Part shown: positions 21,988 through 31,901 of the stretch, piece after piece
Position numbering within the stretch: position 1 is the stretch's first letter
Layout of the letters: each line of letters begins with the position of its first letter
Assembly: GCF_024586455.1 (NCBI RefSeq)
Contig: NW_026089624.1
Location: forward strand, 10,383,341-10,447,340
Length of the DNA: 64,000 nucleotides
Direction of reading: 5' to 3'
Source of the DNA: Bactrocera neohumeralis
Lineage: Eukaryota > Arthropoda > Insecta > Diptera > Tephritidae
Position numbers and translations under genes: made by a program
Notes under the pieces: model-generated
What the model saw: the letters and a program-made list of their open reading frames with translations, nothing else
Told to the model about the DNA's origin: nothing
Databases searched by the model: none

Positions 21988-22290
21988 ACTTGCGTGATGC
22001 TATTCATTCAGATGATGATATTCAGAATATTGGACTTATGACGATTCTCCCATCATCTTATATCGGAAGCCCACGTCACATGCACGAATACGCTCAAGAC
22101 GCTATGACGTACGTGCGAAATTATGGAACTCCGGATTTATTTATTACGTTAACATGCAATCCGAAGTGGACGGAAATTGAACGTGGGTTGGAACCAGGCC
22201 AAAAACCGCAAGATCGCCATGACATAATCGCCAGAGTATTTCAGCAAGATCTAAAGGTTATGATGGATGTGCTGAAATGTAATTTTTCCT
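21988..22290 (+). pseudogene. Helitron replication protein, continuation after the insertion
   Basis: Continues the frame cut at 18863: LRDAIHSDDDIQ, MTILPSSYIGSPRHMHEYAQDAM, then LFITLTCNPKW (Rep motif 1) and DRHDIIARVFQQ. It leaves the family after about 22278, before the HUH motif, and ends in unrelated sequence. This copy therefore lacks the nuclease active site and helicase. Confidence 0.87.
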
Positions 22291-22479
22291 TTATCTTTTA
22301 ATCACCAAACGAAATGCTACATAATACGATGCAATTTGGTGGCGAAACGGAGTTCGCCGGGTTTTCTAGTGTTGTATAATAACACTGGTAGACATATAAT
22401 CCTTATCAAATTGGAAGGTGAATTAATTTGAATTAATTTATACTTCGCGTGTTTTTCGAATCGGTAAATTTTATTTGGT

Positions 22480-22745
22480 AGCACTGTAAGTGAAATCTAT
22501 GCTAAATTTCACGTCAAAATATTCATTAGTATTTGAGATACCCGTCGTTTTGTCAGGCTTTAAAATCCAATTCTTCGATTTTAATGTGTCTGAATTTATT
22601 GAACAAAGAAGTGCGATAATGCACCATCTCATATTGCATTGGTTATTCGTGATCATTTCGCCACTTTTTCCACTAATATCGTGCCGCAACCACCGCATTC
22701 GCCTGATTTACCATCATTTGCTCCGACTCTGAGCAGTGACCAGTA
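22480..22745 (+). pseudogene. Mariner transposase C-terminal fragment
   Basis: From 22615 the plus strand reads DNAPSHIALVIRDHF and then IVPQPPHSPDL, the catalytic-domain signature of mariner transposases (the Asp of DNAPSH plus the PQPPYSPDL block). The usual acidic partner downstream of SPDL (SPDLAPxD) is replaced by PSFA here. The upstream 130 bp may be older mariner sequence but is too diverged to read. No TIRs seen. Confidence 0.75.
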
Positions 22746-22849
22746 CGTCAGGCACTCACTCCGGGACAAAAAAACGTTACCAGTGAACCTCTAGTTGATC
22801 CCAAAAAGGTACTACTACCCCCTTTGCATATTAAATTAGGTTTAATAAA

Positions 22850-23320
22850 GAATTTTTTTTAAGGCAATGGACAGAAATGGAAGAGGGTTCTTGTATCTTA
22901 AAAAAAAATTTCCAATAGTCAGTGAAGCAAAAATTAAGAAGGGTATATTAGTGGGTCCGCAAATAAGAGAACTAATGAAAGATGAAATATTTGAGGAAAT
23001 GCTCAATGAAACTGAAATATGAGTTTGGAGTGCCTTTAAAAGAGCTGTTAAAAATTTTCTTGGAAATGTGAAAGACCTTGTAACTGAACTACTTACTGCC
23101 CATAAAAAATGGGTTGCAACATGTCCCTTAAAATTCACTTTCTGGACTCTCATCAGGATTTTTCCCCAAAAGTTTAGAAGCCGTAAGTGACGAACATGAG
23201 GAACAGTTCCACTAAGCCATTTATTCTGTGGAGAAACGGTACCAAGGCAAGTGGAGTGCCAGTTTGCTAGCCGATTACTACTGGACATTGTTAAGGGAAC
23301 ATCGACAATAAAACTTTAAG
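22850..23320 (+). pseudogene. Relic of a conserved uncharacterized element-associated protein
   Basis: In shifting frames the plus strand reads KIKKGILVGPQIRELMKDE, then AFKRAVKNFLGN, LTAHKKWVATCPLKF, and near the end EKRYQGKWSASLLADYYW. I recognise this series from proteins repeated many times in arthropod genomes and annotated as hypothetical; their repetitive occurrence suggests a mobile-element origin. At least two stops or frameshifts break it here. The identification is from memory of the family, so moderate confidence. Confidence 0.6.
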
Positions 23321-23758
23321 GTACTTTTTGGTTAATAAAATAATATAACAATAATATATCTATCGCTCTTTTCAAAAATCCTCGTAGCAAAAAAACTATA
23401 GATAATAGAAGAAATCGGTAGCTATTTTCTGCATTTATAGCAATTTTTATATAATAAGCACTTTGTTCTGTTCATGTCACAAAAAACAAGTGGATTTTTG
23501 TTTACCAGTGTAATCTTAAAGATTGGTACGTTAGCTCAAAACTTGAATCCTCATTTGCCTCAAGCCAAAGTTTATTCTATAGCCAAGCCCACTAAATGAC
23601 TAATTTCATGCGTTGACACAACTTCTGACCGGTTAACCAATATTCCAATATGAGCGTCATTGTAGCTATGACAACCATTGAAATTCTTTGCTGGAACAAG
23701 TTTATCGGTGTATACGTGGTAGGTTCAAAAAGTAGGTGGACTTCAGTTTTATTAAAAA
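23321..23758. other. AT-rich DNA, no gene recognised
   Basis: No long frame and no family match. It is the left flank of the minus-strand Helitron. Confidence 0.45.
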
Positions 23759-23769
23759 CTAGCTGACCC

Positions 23770-23787
23770 CGCAGCCGTTGAACTGCG
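23770..23787 (-). terminator. Helitron 3' terminal hairpin
   Basis: CGCAG (23770-23774) pairs with CTGCG (23783-23787) around an 8-base loop, 7 bases before the terminal CTAG on the minus strand. Helitrons use such a subterminal hairpin as their rolling-circle stop signal. Confidence 0.75.
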
Positions 23788-23884
23788 TGAAATTATATGC
23801 TTTGAAATGAAAAAAAGTTGAAATTATATTGTGTCGAAAATGATTTATTTTCGATTTTTCTACATGTTTTTAATGTAGCGTAGC

Positions 23885-25570
23885 TTAATAAACATAATTT
23901 TTTTGATTTCTGTTCTGGTGCGTAAATATACAAAGAAGATGGGTTTCCAACTCGTCAACACGCCACATATATCTGGCCAATTTTCCCTGGAAATTGAATA
24001 CGTTTGAAATGAAATGGCTGTCCCTTGTATTCGATAACTGCGTCATAATCAGTCGGGTTCCATTACACAGTTTCGGTGGATGAAGATTGTGAAACATAAT
24101 AATGAAAGATCCAACTTTGAGACGCAAATGATACTGGGGCATACCAAGGCTCTCCAAAGAATTTGGAAATTCCACTGGATAATTTACGGTTTCGTCTTTC
24201 TTGTCAAGACGATCGATCGATTTATATGAGCGCAAACCTCCCGAAATTTGACTTTGAATCTTCCAGTTTAAGTCATTAACATCGGTATTTTTGGCAACTA
24301 AAATTGCGCGTGCACTCAAGCAATTGCAGTTACGATAATTTTGCCAATGTGCGGATAAACATTCGTGATGAGTTCATCTTCCGTTGAAGTGAATTGACAA
24401 AGGGATGTGAAATTGATATAAAACCACTGGAAGTATCAACCGAAATTTGTCCATTTCCAATTCTTAGCAAATACAATGTAAAATGTCATCGGCAATGTCA
24501 TTTTTTCGTATCCCATAATTAACGCGAATTTGAAGGCTGATATGTCGAAATGATCTTCGCGAAAACTATGCGAACTTCAGTGGCATGCGAAGTAACTATT
24601 GCATTGTCCTTCGTCTGTTTCCAGTGATTAGCATTTTCCAGCAAACGCAATTGCTGGCATCCTTCTCAAAAAGTTGCACACACTGTACCATTCACAATAC
24701 GCAATGACTTAAATGAAGTTGAACCGCGAGACGCACAACAGTCGGAAAACTTTCATGAATTGCAAAAGTAAACATCCTACAAAGCGCTTTATTGCGGTTC
24801 ACATATCGGCCCATTTGATACTGCTGATCTCATATTGTTCGAGGCCAATAACCGCTATGTTGCTTTCTTTGGTGACGTAGTTGCAAACGTATTTGATCGA
24901 TTTCACCAATCTACAATATTCAACATTGACATGAGTTTTGAATGTGAATTAGACAAAAGTGGCGAATATGGTCGTACCATATGTTTTCAACTTCGATGTG
25001 TTGTTAAGTCGATATTCACGCCTCTAAATGCTAAATGTTCTGCCATTGTCGTCTGGTGAGCGACGCCGATACAGTGAATATCCATCACTTCCCATTTCCG
25101 TTTCCGAAAGAAAAGCACATGAGTAGTGTTTCGTGCATTTATTGTCAGACATACAAACCAAAGTGGGATTGTAAGGTTCCCAAAGTCCATGAACCATATT
25201 GGTTTTCACCACTTCGTATAATTCTGGATCTATCTCTGAATCAGGAATTTCCGCTGAAATGATTTCATCGATTTGATCTGGTGTAATCGCCATCCGCATC
25301 CAAAGAAGAATGTGTGCGTGCGGCAACACGCAACAGAATACATTCAGTATCTAACAGCACCATATATACCATAGGTTGCTTCAAGATAAAGACCGTCAAA
25401 CATCGCTAGTTGATTGACCGCGATCCATAATTCCGCACGTATGTCATCGCGTTTTGAGAGTACTTCTTCCTTTCTTTGGGCTGCCATACGTTGATGGCAA
25501 AAAGAACGCCGACAAATATTAGCGCGACCTCTTCGCGGCTTCGTAACAAATTTCAATCAGTAATTGATCA
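23885..25570 (-). pseudogene. Helitron Rep/helicase, fragmented
   Basis: Minus-strand pieces in gene order: an N-terminal scrap ending near 25370; PHAHILLWMRM with the HUH nuclease motif at about 25300-25329, then IISAEIPD and YEVVKTNMVHG; a piece near 24830-24900 reading KYVCNYVTKES; and a C-terminal helicase tail (24319-23885) with AKNTDVNDLNWKI, YPVEFPNSLESLGMP, LKVGSFIIMFHNL and NGTRLI. The Walker-containing middle of the PIF1 helicase is not readable. The frames are separated by stops and shifts. The catalytic tyrosines of Rep were not seen. Confidence 0.83.
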
Positions 25571-26699
25571 CTTCGTCTGAAACACACATAAAGTTTTCAC
25601 TGAATAATTTTCAATAATTTTTCCTTTGGATACCCGTAATAAAAAAGCAAGTGACCGCAATTGAACGATTCAAATAATTTACAAATCAAAATATTGAAAA
25701 ACAAAACAAACAAAAATTGAAAAAAAAGTGTATGAAAAATGTTATTTTTTGGAATTGTCCAATTTTCCGACTTCTCCTCATGAAAAGTATAAGGTATTTG
25801 TTTCTACACCTTTCCCGATCCACAACAAACAACCTTTAAAAATTTCATCAACCGTTCTCTTAGTGTTACTAACAAACAAACATTCATTTTTATATACATA
25901 TGTACATATATATGTATGTATGAATGTAACGTTTGTATGGGGAGAAGAAAAAGGTTGTTTTTAGGGGTTTTCCGGAAATTATTCGAATTTTTCTCGCCGT
26001 TAAAACCATCTTTGAACTTCAGCGAACATTTAAGAAAAAGAATTGGCCAAATTGGTCCAGGCGTTATTGAGTTATGAACGTACATACATTTTGGCGATTC
26101 ATTTTTATATATGTAGACAATGGCCTTCATATATTATAATGTATATTTACTATAAACGCCGTGAACGTTACATTTAATGCTAGGGATGAACCAGATGTAG
26201 GATCAGTTAATGTGGGTCAGTTCAATAAGTGAACAATTGGTCTGTAGTCTGTCGAAAGCGTCATATATACATATATACAGAATACAATCAAAAAAAAATC
26301 TCAAAATGAATTGAATATTTGTAACATACATATATCTCCTTCAAATTTGTTTTGAATTTTTATGCCTTGCGGCCGTTGCTACGCCACCTCCAATATTAAA
26401 TATTTATGTGATGACTTTTGTTTCCATATTTGGAGTTTCTTTTCAGTTTGTTTGAGTATCACGGAAATGTTCTACATAAACTTGGCTTTTCACCAAGTAT
26501 ATTGTGCTGTAGTTTGTGAGTTATGGAATATCACCTAAAGGTTTTACATTACATAGAGCTATTTTTGTTATTTTAGTAAACGCTAATGATTTGACACCTG
26601 CACCCTTTGATTATAACACGAAAAGTCCTATGTTAGGAAATTTTTACTATCATTTTCGGTTTTAGCAAACCAAAATTAGCACGAGGCAACCTCTTATAT

Positions 26700-27610
26700 C
26701 ACAGTCTCAAAATTGGCTCTGTTGAAACCGTAGTTAAGCCAATACACTAGTTCAACGGCTGGAACGTATTCAAAGAGCGCCCCTCATAGGTACGCCAATC
26801 ATGGGACACAATGCACAACGTGCATCTGTAGTCATAGCTGGTAACTGCATTGCAGCGAAAACTATTATTAGACTTAGGGAAGCTGGGTATACAAGGTGTT
26901 GTGTGCAGGGACACACTGAAATTTTCCATTATTTCGATTCCATTCCTTACAATTTAGACCATTGCATAGCTGAACTTTCTCCGGTTCCTCCTCTGCTCAC
27001 ACACCTGCGAGATATTTGTGGCTGCAGCGAAACCGTTGGAGAAGAGGTAGAGTAGGTTGGTAGAGGCAAGATCCTTTTTGACCAAAGGGAACCGTAAGAG
27101 GTCCTCCGAACTACTTGCACTCAGCAAAGTCAATCTCGCAGCTAATGTGGGTGTTCTGACTGGACACTATCCAATAGAGACACCCAGTACGAGTAAATGT
27201 TTACCAATGGTGTATGGAGGAAGACCAGGTGGAATCATCATGTCACTTTCCCCTCTATTGTTTAGCTTTTGCCTGACTGAGATTGAAACATCTCGGTAAA
27301 CACATCTTTGGGGAACCTACACTTAACAAATTTGTGGTAACTTTAAAACGCTTCGTCTATCTATGAGGTTATGCACTTTTAGGAATTTTTGGGTAACTCA
27401 AAGGGCAAATACATGTCCAAGTGGATTCCACGAAATTTGGATCAGCCCTACGACCTAACATAATGTTATTGAACTGGGGAGTTAATCGGCGAGGTGGTGC
27501 ACTAATAAAGATGTTCTCTATCGCGAATATGATACACTCTGTTACGCAATAAGCGCATCGAAAATTATGTTTAGCGCAGCCGCCTCCTAATGTCGGCACT
27601 AGTGTATTGT
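26700..27610 (+). pseudogene. LINE 3' tail relic (left arm copy)
   Basis: Around 27110-27200 the plus strand reads LLALSKVNLAANVGVLTGHYPIE, which resembles the zinc-finger-preceding tail of LINE ORF2 proteins with an RNase H domain (the LTGHCLIG block). Downstream sequence to about 27610 looks like a decayed C-terminus and 3' region. No RT core is visible. The clade is not determined. The same sequence is at 56650-57550 reversed. Confidence 0.5.
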
Positions 27611-27719
27611 ACTTGTGCGTTTAACGAAAGTTTGATCAAACTGATGAAATTGACAAAAGTAACGAACAAACAATGTTAAATCGTAGTTTTTATTTGTAGT
27701 TTAACTGCACTAAAATAAT

Positions 27720-28580
27720 TTACTTTTTTAACTTTTAACTAAAAAAAACAGAACAAACGGTTTTACGGCAAAATCAATTTATTTTATTCAAAATAGTCTC
27801 CTTCTGCTTCAGTACAGCTTTTTGCACGGTCCAAAAGAATGTCGAACGAGTTTTTAGCTCGTTGGCCGGTATGGCCGCCAGTATGCCGGTGCAAGCCTTT
27901 TGAATGGCCTCTACGTCTGCATAACGCTTTCCTTTCATGGTCAAATGCATTTTTCCGAAAAGGGAGAAGTCGCACGGTGCCATATCAGGTGAATACGGGG
28001 AGTGGTTAATGGTTAAAATGTGATTTTCGGTCAAATAATCGTCCATCGAATGTTGAATTCTGAGCAATTTTTGGTCGTCAGGCAATTTGTGCGGAACAAA
28101 CCGTGCACACACCTTTCGTAAGCCCAAATGTTCGGTCAAAATGCGATAAATCGATGTTTTGAAGATGTTCAATTCCATTTCCATGAATTTCAATAATGAT
28201 TTCGGCTGATTTTGAATTCACGCACAGTTTCGTTGGAATTTCCGGTGATCACGGATTTGATTGGCCCACATGTTAATCGTCATTTATGTCCTCACGACCA
28301 CTTTGAAATCGTTGAAACCACTCGTGCTTTCTACTACGGGATAGGCAATCATTGGCATAAGCTTGTTTCATCAATTGAAACGTTTCGGTAAAAGTTTTAC
28401 CAACTTTAAAACAAAATCTAATGTTGGCTCTTTGTTCAAGCTCATTTTCGCACCGATAACACAAACATACTGACACTTAAAACGCAATAACTTCACTTCA
28501 AATCGATGAAATGTCTCTCTGGAAAATCGATGAAGATAGCAGATTCTAACGCACAAGTCGACAAATGGAAGGCGCCAGCA
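27720..28580 (-). pseudogene. Mariner transposase relic (left arm copy)
   Basis: On the minus strand an N-terminal helix-turn-helix part (ANIRFCFKVGKTF, MKQAYANDCLSR, HEWFQRFQSGRED) is followed, after a frameshift near 28260, by SIYRILTEHLGLRKVCARFVPHKL. It then jumps to SPYSPDMAPCDFSLFGKMH and a C-terminal tail. The central catalytic segment between HKL and SPYSPD is deleted, so it could not make an active enzyme. Reversed copy in the right arm at 55690-56480. Confidence 0.85.
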
Positions 28581-28602
28581 GGGGGTACTAGATTTCGAAA
28601 TT

Positions 28603-28730
28603 TAGTGAAAATAATGAAGAAATTCGCTATATTTGGAAATTTTTGTATAAAAAAGTGATGAATGCCACGCAATCCGCCAATGAAATTTGTGAAGTTTACG
28701 GAAACGATGCTGTTTCAGTTAATGGTGCAA
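28603..28730 (+). pseudogene. Mariner N-terminal scrap (left arm copy)
   Basis: The plus strand reads NNEEIRYIWKFLYKKVMNATQSANEICEVYG in pieces, matching the first helix-turn-helix of mariner transposases (EIRYIL...NASQAAxxICxVYG). It is on the opposite strand from the adjacent mariner relic, so it is a separate element. It stops matching at about 28730, where the right arm has a different junction. Confidence 0.6.
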
Positions 28731-28860
28731 AATTTTCAAAGCAACCTTCTATCAAATCCTACTACATTGAAAAAAGACATTATAAATCTTAGACGTGCGT
28801 TGACAGACTTCATTGCAATGTTTAATACTGTAGTCAGTTCGTGTATTGATTAGAAAAGTT

Positions 28861-29893
28861 TCACAAAACAAAACGATGTAGGCCAAGTTTTGAGAATCTT
28901 TCGAGAAGTTCTTCTGCAGAGACTTCAATGTCATGATGCGCGTGCAGCAACGTCAGGCCGATCAATCTAGCGTGAAGCATGTTCGTCCTCAGCCACGTTT
29001 TCATACGGCAAAGTGTCGAAAAAGAGCGTTCAGAGCTTACATTCGTCACAGGAAGTGTGCAGAATATGTGAAGAAAACTATAGATTATAGGGTATAGGTC
29101 TACATTGCAGTTCTTCAACGTTTCCAATGTAGTAGTCGGTAACTTGTTGTCTTTTGACTTTAGCTTCTGCCCCCAATGGCACTGCCAGTGATCAAGTTTA
29201 CCTTTGAGCTTCACACGTCGGACGACGTTGTTATTATCCAAAAGGCCTTTGGTTTTATCTATCAAGCAATAAATAAGGTTTGCCATTTCTTTGGTTCAAA
29301 GCACATATGTACCCTCTTCCGGAAGCAGCAAACTCAGTTGAAATTTATCCAATACTTGTCCAGAAAAGCGCGTCTTCAAGTCTTCGCCGATTGTATCTAA
29401 CAGAGGAGTGTACAATGAGACCCAGTAGTATTTTTCGCTAGCTCTCACGCAGAAATTCTCGCGTTTTGTTTGTCGGCGGAAGATTCTTAATTTTTCTTCT
29501 TCAACTTTCAGTTCTGCCGCCATTTTGCCGTTGAACCCATCTTTTTTTACATAACTGTTCGTCAAGTTTCGCGAATTTTTTTGAAGGATAAACCGCGGAG
29601 AATGTATCAATCAAAAAAATCACAGTCGTTTAAAATTTAGCACTTTCAGTTACGGATCTGATTGGATTTATTAACAATTTAATCAGCATACGTGGCTATA
29701 ATTTGTACCTTCAGTGGAATCTTACGGATTATTTATTATACTCAAAAATTTATTTTTGAAATAAAATGCCAAATTTCTGAATTATATTTCTATCACTTTA
29801 TATTTTTTCAGAGTAGTAAAATTATTAATAAGACATTTATTTAGCCCTTGAGGGGTAAATATGTCCCATTTTCCCCCTCTGATTTCGCCACTG
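28861..29893 (-). pseudogene. hAT transposase relic with 5' TIR (left arm copy)
   Basis: The minus strand from 29893 begins CAGTGGCGAAATCAGAG, a typical hAT terminal repeat of the Tip100/ZMYM-like kind. Coding blocks follow: KLRIFRRQTKRENF and YTPLLDTIGEDLKTRFSG (29520-29330), then LPTTTLETLKNCN and the hATC dimerization block LPVTNVSSERSFSTL...RLIGLTLLHAHHD (about 29060-28930). Most of the N-terminal and catalytic region is missing, and frames are shifted. In the right arm the hATC part is deleted. Confidence 0.83.
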
Positions 29894-30641
29894 ATATTAT
29901 GGTATGTTTTTATGAAATGTTTTATTTTTTACGATCGGTGCGCGAACATGTGTATCGTATATGGCGTTCTATGCGCACAAAATCTCATTTCTCTCGTGTT
30001 GCCGAACAGTGAAGACCGCAGACAATGGCCAGTGTTAAGGGGAGAGCCTGCTTTCGAGGCTTCAAAAAATCGATTTTTTTGAGGATTTTATTGGGAGGGA
30101 AAGAAATAATTGATTCAAGCGAAATTTCTAGACTTTATAGTTATATATTTGAACATATTTCACAAATTTTTTGGATACGAAATCTTTGATATTCTGTCTT
30201 TGGGAAGCAATTGCCCGATGCATCTCGCATGTACATTTTTCGGACAGCGGGCAGGATGCAGGTCGCAATTTCTATCGGAAACAAAAAATTCAAAGAGATT
30301 CATATTTTTTACTAATTTATCTTCTAGTTAAACTTAGAATATTCCAAAAAAAGTGTAAAATTTAAAATTTTTTTAAAAATTGAATAAATAGTGGCTTTTG
30401 ACCAAAAAAATTTTACTTAATGCTGTTTAAAAATATGTCAAAACTTCATACACCGTCGAACTGTCATCGTAACCGGTTGCTTTTCGCTCTGTGCTTATTG
30501 AGTTTGTTACGGTAAACGGTATAACGGTTTGTTCTGCGTTTATATTACGCTCGTGCTTTGTTTGTGAATTAATTTTTTATCGTTTTATATCTTTTCAATC
30601 ACTTAATTTCTTAATTTGTTAAACTAAAATTCGCGTTTACT

Positions 30642-31847
30642 ATGGCCCCTGGGGCCACCAAATTAGGGGATAATAGGTTTTCCCTATTATCTCCAATAAT
30701 GAAAAAGAAAAGAAAAAAACCAAATCCGATCCCGTTAGACCAATTTCCAGAATTACCAGTCTCAAACACGTATGATCCAAAATTTTTGGTCATGTCATCG
30801 CTGGACGACAACAAGCCACTTAATTCGTTATCATGCTTCGCTACGTATAAAGGTATTCAAGCAATCAGTAAGGAAGTAAGTAAAGTTACTGAGCTACGTG
30901 ATGGTAGCCTACTGCTCTTTGTAAATAACAACAAAACAGCTAGCAAATTTCTTTCTGCAAAAATTTTACCTGGCGGAGGTCATATCAATGTCAAGCTTCA
31001 TAATACTTTGAATACGGTTAAAGGCACCATATACGCCCCATTCCTGAATAACTTATCAGAAGAAGATATTGTTGATGGTCTTAAGGAGCAGGGTGTTTCT
31101 GCTGTACATAAGTTTTCACGAATTGCTGACGGCTCCCGTAATCCTACGGGTGTAGTTTTATTAACTTTTGATAAATACAAACTTCCTGAAAGAATTGATG
31201 TTGCCTGGAGGAACCTCACTGTCCGTCCGTATTACCCTAATCCTATGCGTTGTAAGCAATGTCAATTAATTGGCCACACAGCAAAATACTGCCGTAATTC
31301 ACCTTCTTGTGTCTCATGCAACCTCCCTTCCGATCATACCCCACCTACTGAATGTAAGAGAATAATGTGTGCAAATTGCTCGGGCGACCACCCGGCATCA
31401 TCTAATACTTGCCCTAAATATCAACAATCCAAAGAAATATTAAAAATTAAAACTATTTATAAATGTAGTATGCGTGAAGCTGTTACCAAGTATAAAATTC
31501 AATTTTCTCATACAACTTCTAATGCAAACTCTTTTGCCTCTATAGCTAAAATTTCTAACAATACTAATCAAATCAATAATGAAACAACACCTAATAACAA
31601 ATCCAACAATCCTACCAAAACTAATCTAACAACAACTACAGACATCAATTCATCTAAACAATCCCTTCCAACCCATCCTACCTCCTCTTCTGTCACTTCT
31701 CCTTCCCCTCTCTTTTCCCCTTTATCCATCTCTGACTCTCCTCTCAATATCCTTTCCTCCTGTCCTATCACACCCTCCCCCACCCTCTCCTGCTCGCAAG
31801 ATCCTCTTGCATTACCCAATTTTCCTTCTTACAATGAAGACATTTAG
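30642..31847 (+). CDS. LINE ORF1 (Gag-like nucleic-acid-binding protein)
   Basis: An intact 401-residue frame. It starts MAPGATKLGDNRF. The middle has an RRM-like region (residues about 60-180, VNVKLHNTLN, GTIYAPFLNN, GVSAVHKFSR). Then come zinc knuckles: CKQCQLIGHTAKYC, CVSCNLPSDHTPPTEC and CANCSGDHPASSNTC, three CCHC motifs in about 65 residues. The C-terminal third is Asn/Thr/Ser/Pro-rich and low complexity. Such proteins package LINE RNA. The start is the first ATG after a roughly 195-bp 5' UTR, and the stop lies about 55 bp before ORF2. Confidence 0.9.
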   Translation: MAPGATKLGDNRFSLLSPIMKKKRKKPNPIPLDQFPELPVSNTYDPKFLVMSSLDDNKPLNSLSCFATYKGIQAISKEVSKVTELRDGSLLLFVNNNKTASKFLSAKILPGGGHINVKLHNTLNTVKGTIYAPFLNNLSEEDIVDGLKEQGVSAVHKFSRIADGSRNPTGVVLLTFDKYKLPERIDVAWRNLTVRPYYPNPMRCKQCQLIGHTAKYCRNSPSCVSCNLPSDHTPPTECKRIMCANCSGDHPASSNTCPKYQQSKEILKIKTIYKCSMREAVTKYKIQFSHTTSNANSFASIAKISNNTNQINNETTPNNKSNNPTKTNLTTTTDINSSKQSLPTHPTSSSVTSPSPLFSPLSISDSPLNILSSCPITPSPTLSCSQDPLALPNFPSYNEDI

Positions 31848-31901
31848 TTTAAATAAAATATTCGTAGCTTAACTTTTTTCTTTTATAAGTTTACATATGA
31901 T

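Larger units (their letters stand above)
23759..26117 (-). mobile_element. Helitron, minus strand, internally decayed
   Basis: In minus orientation the right side starts TCTACATATATAAAAATGAATC at about 26117, the TC-plus-ATATAAAAATGAAT style I know for insect Helitron 5' ends. The left side ends with a hairpin (CGCAG...CTGCG) and then GGGTCAGCTAG at 23759, matching the required CTRR 3' terminus followed by host T. About 2.36 kb lie between, including Rep and helicase fragments, whereas full elements are longer, so internal sequence was lost. The base before the 5' TC is not the expected A, so that end is less certain. Confidence 0.8.
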
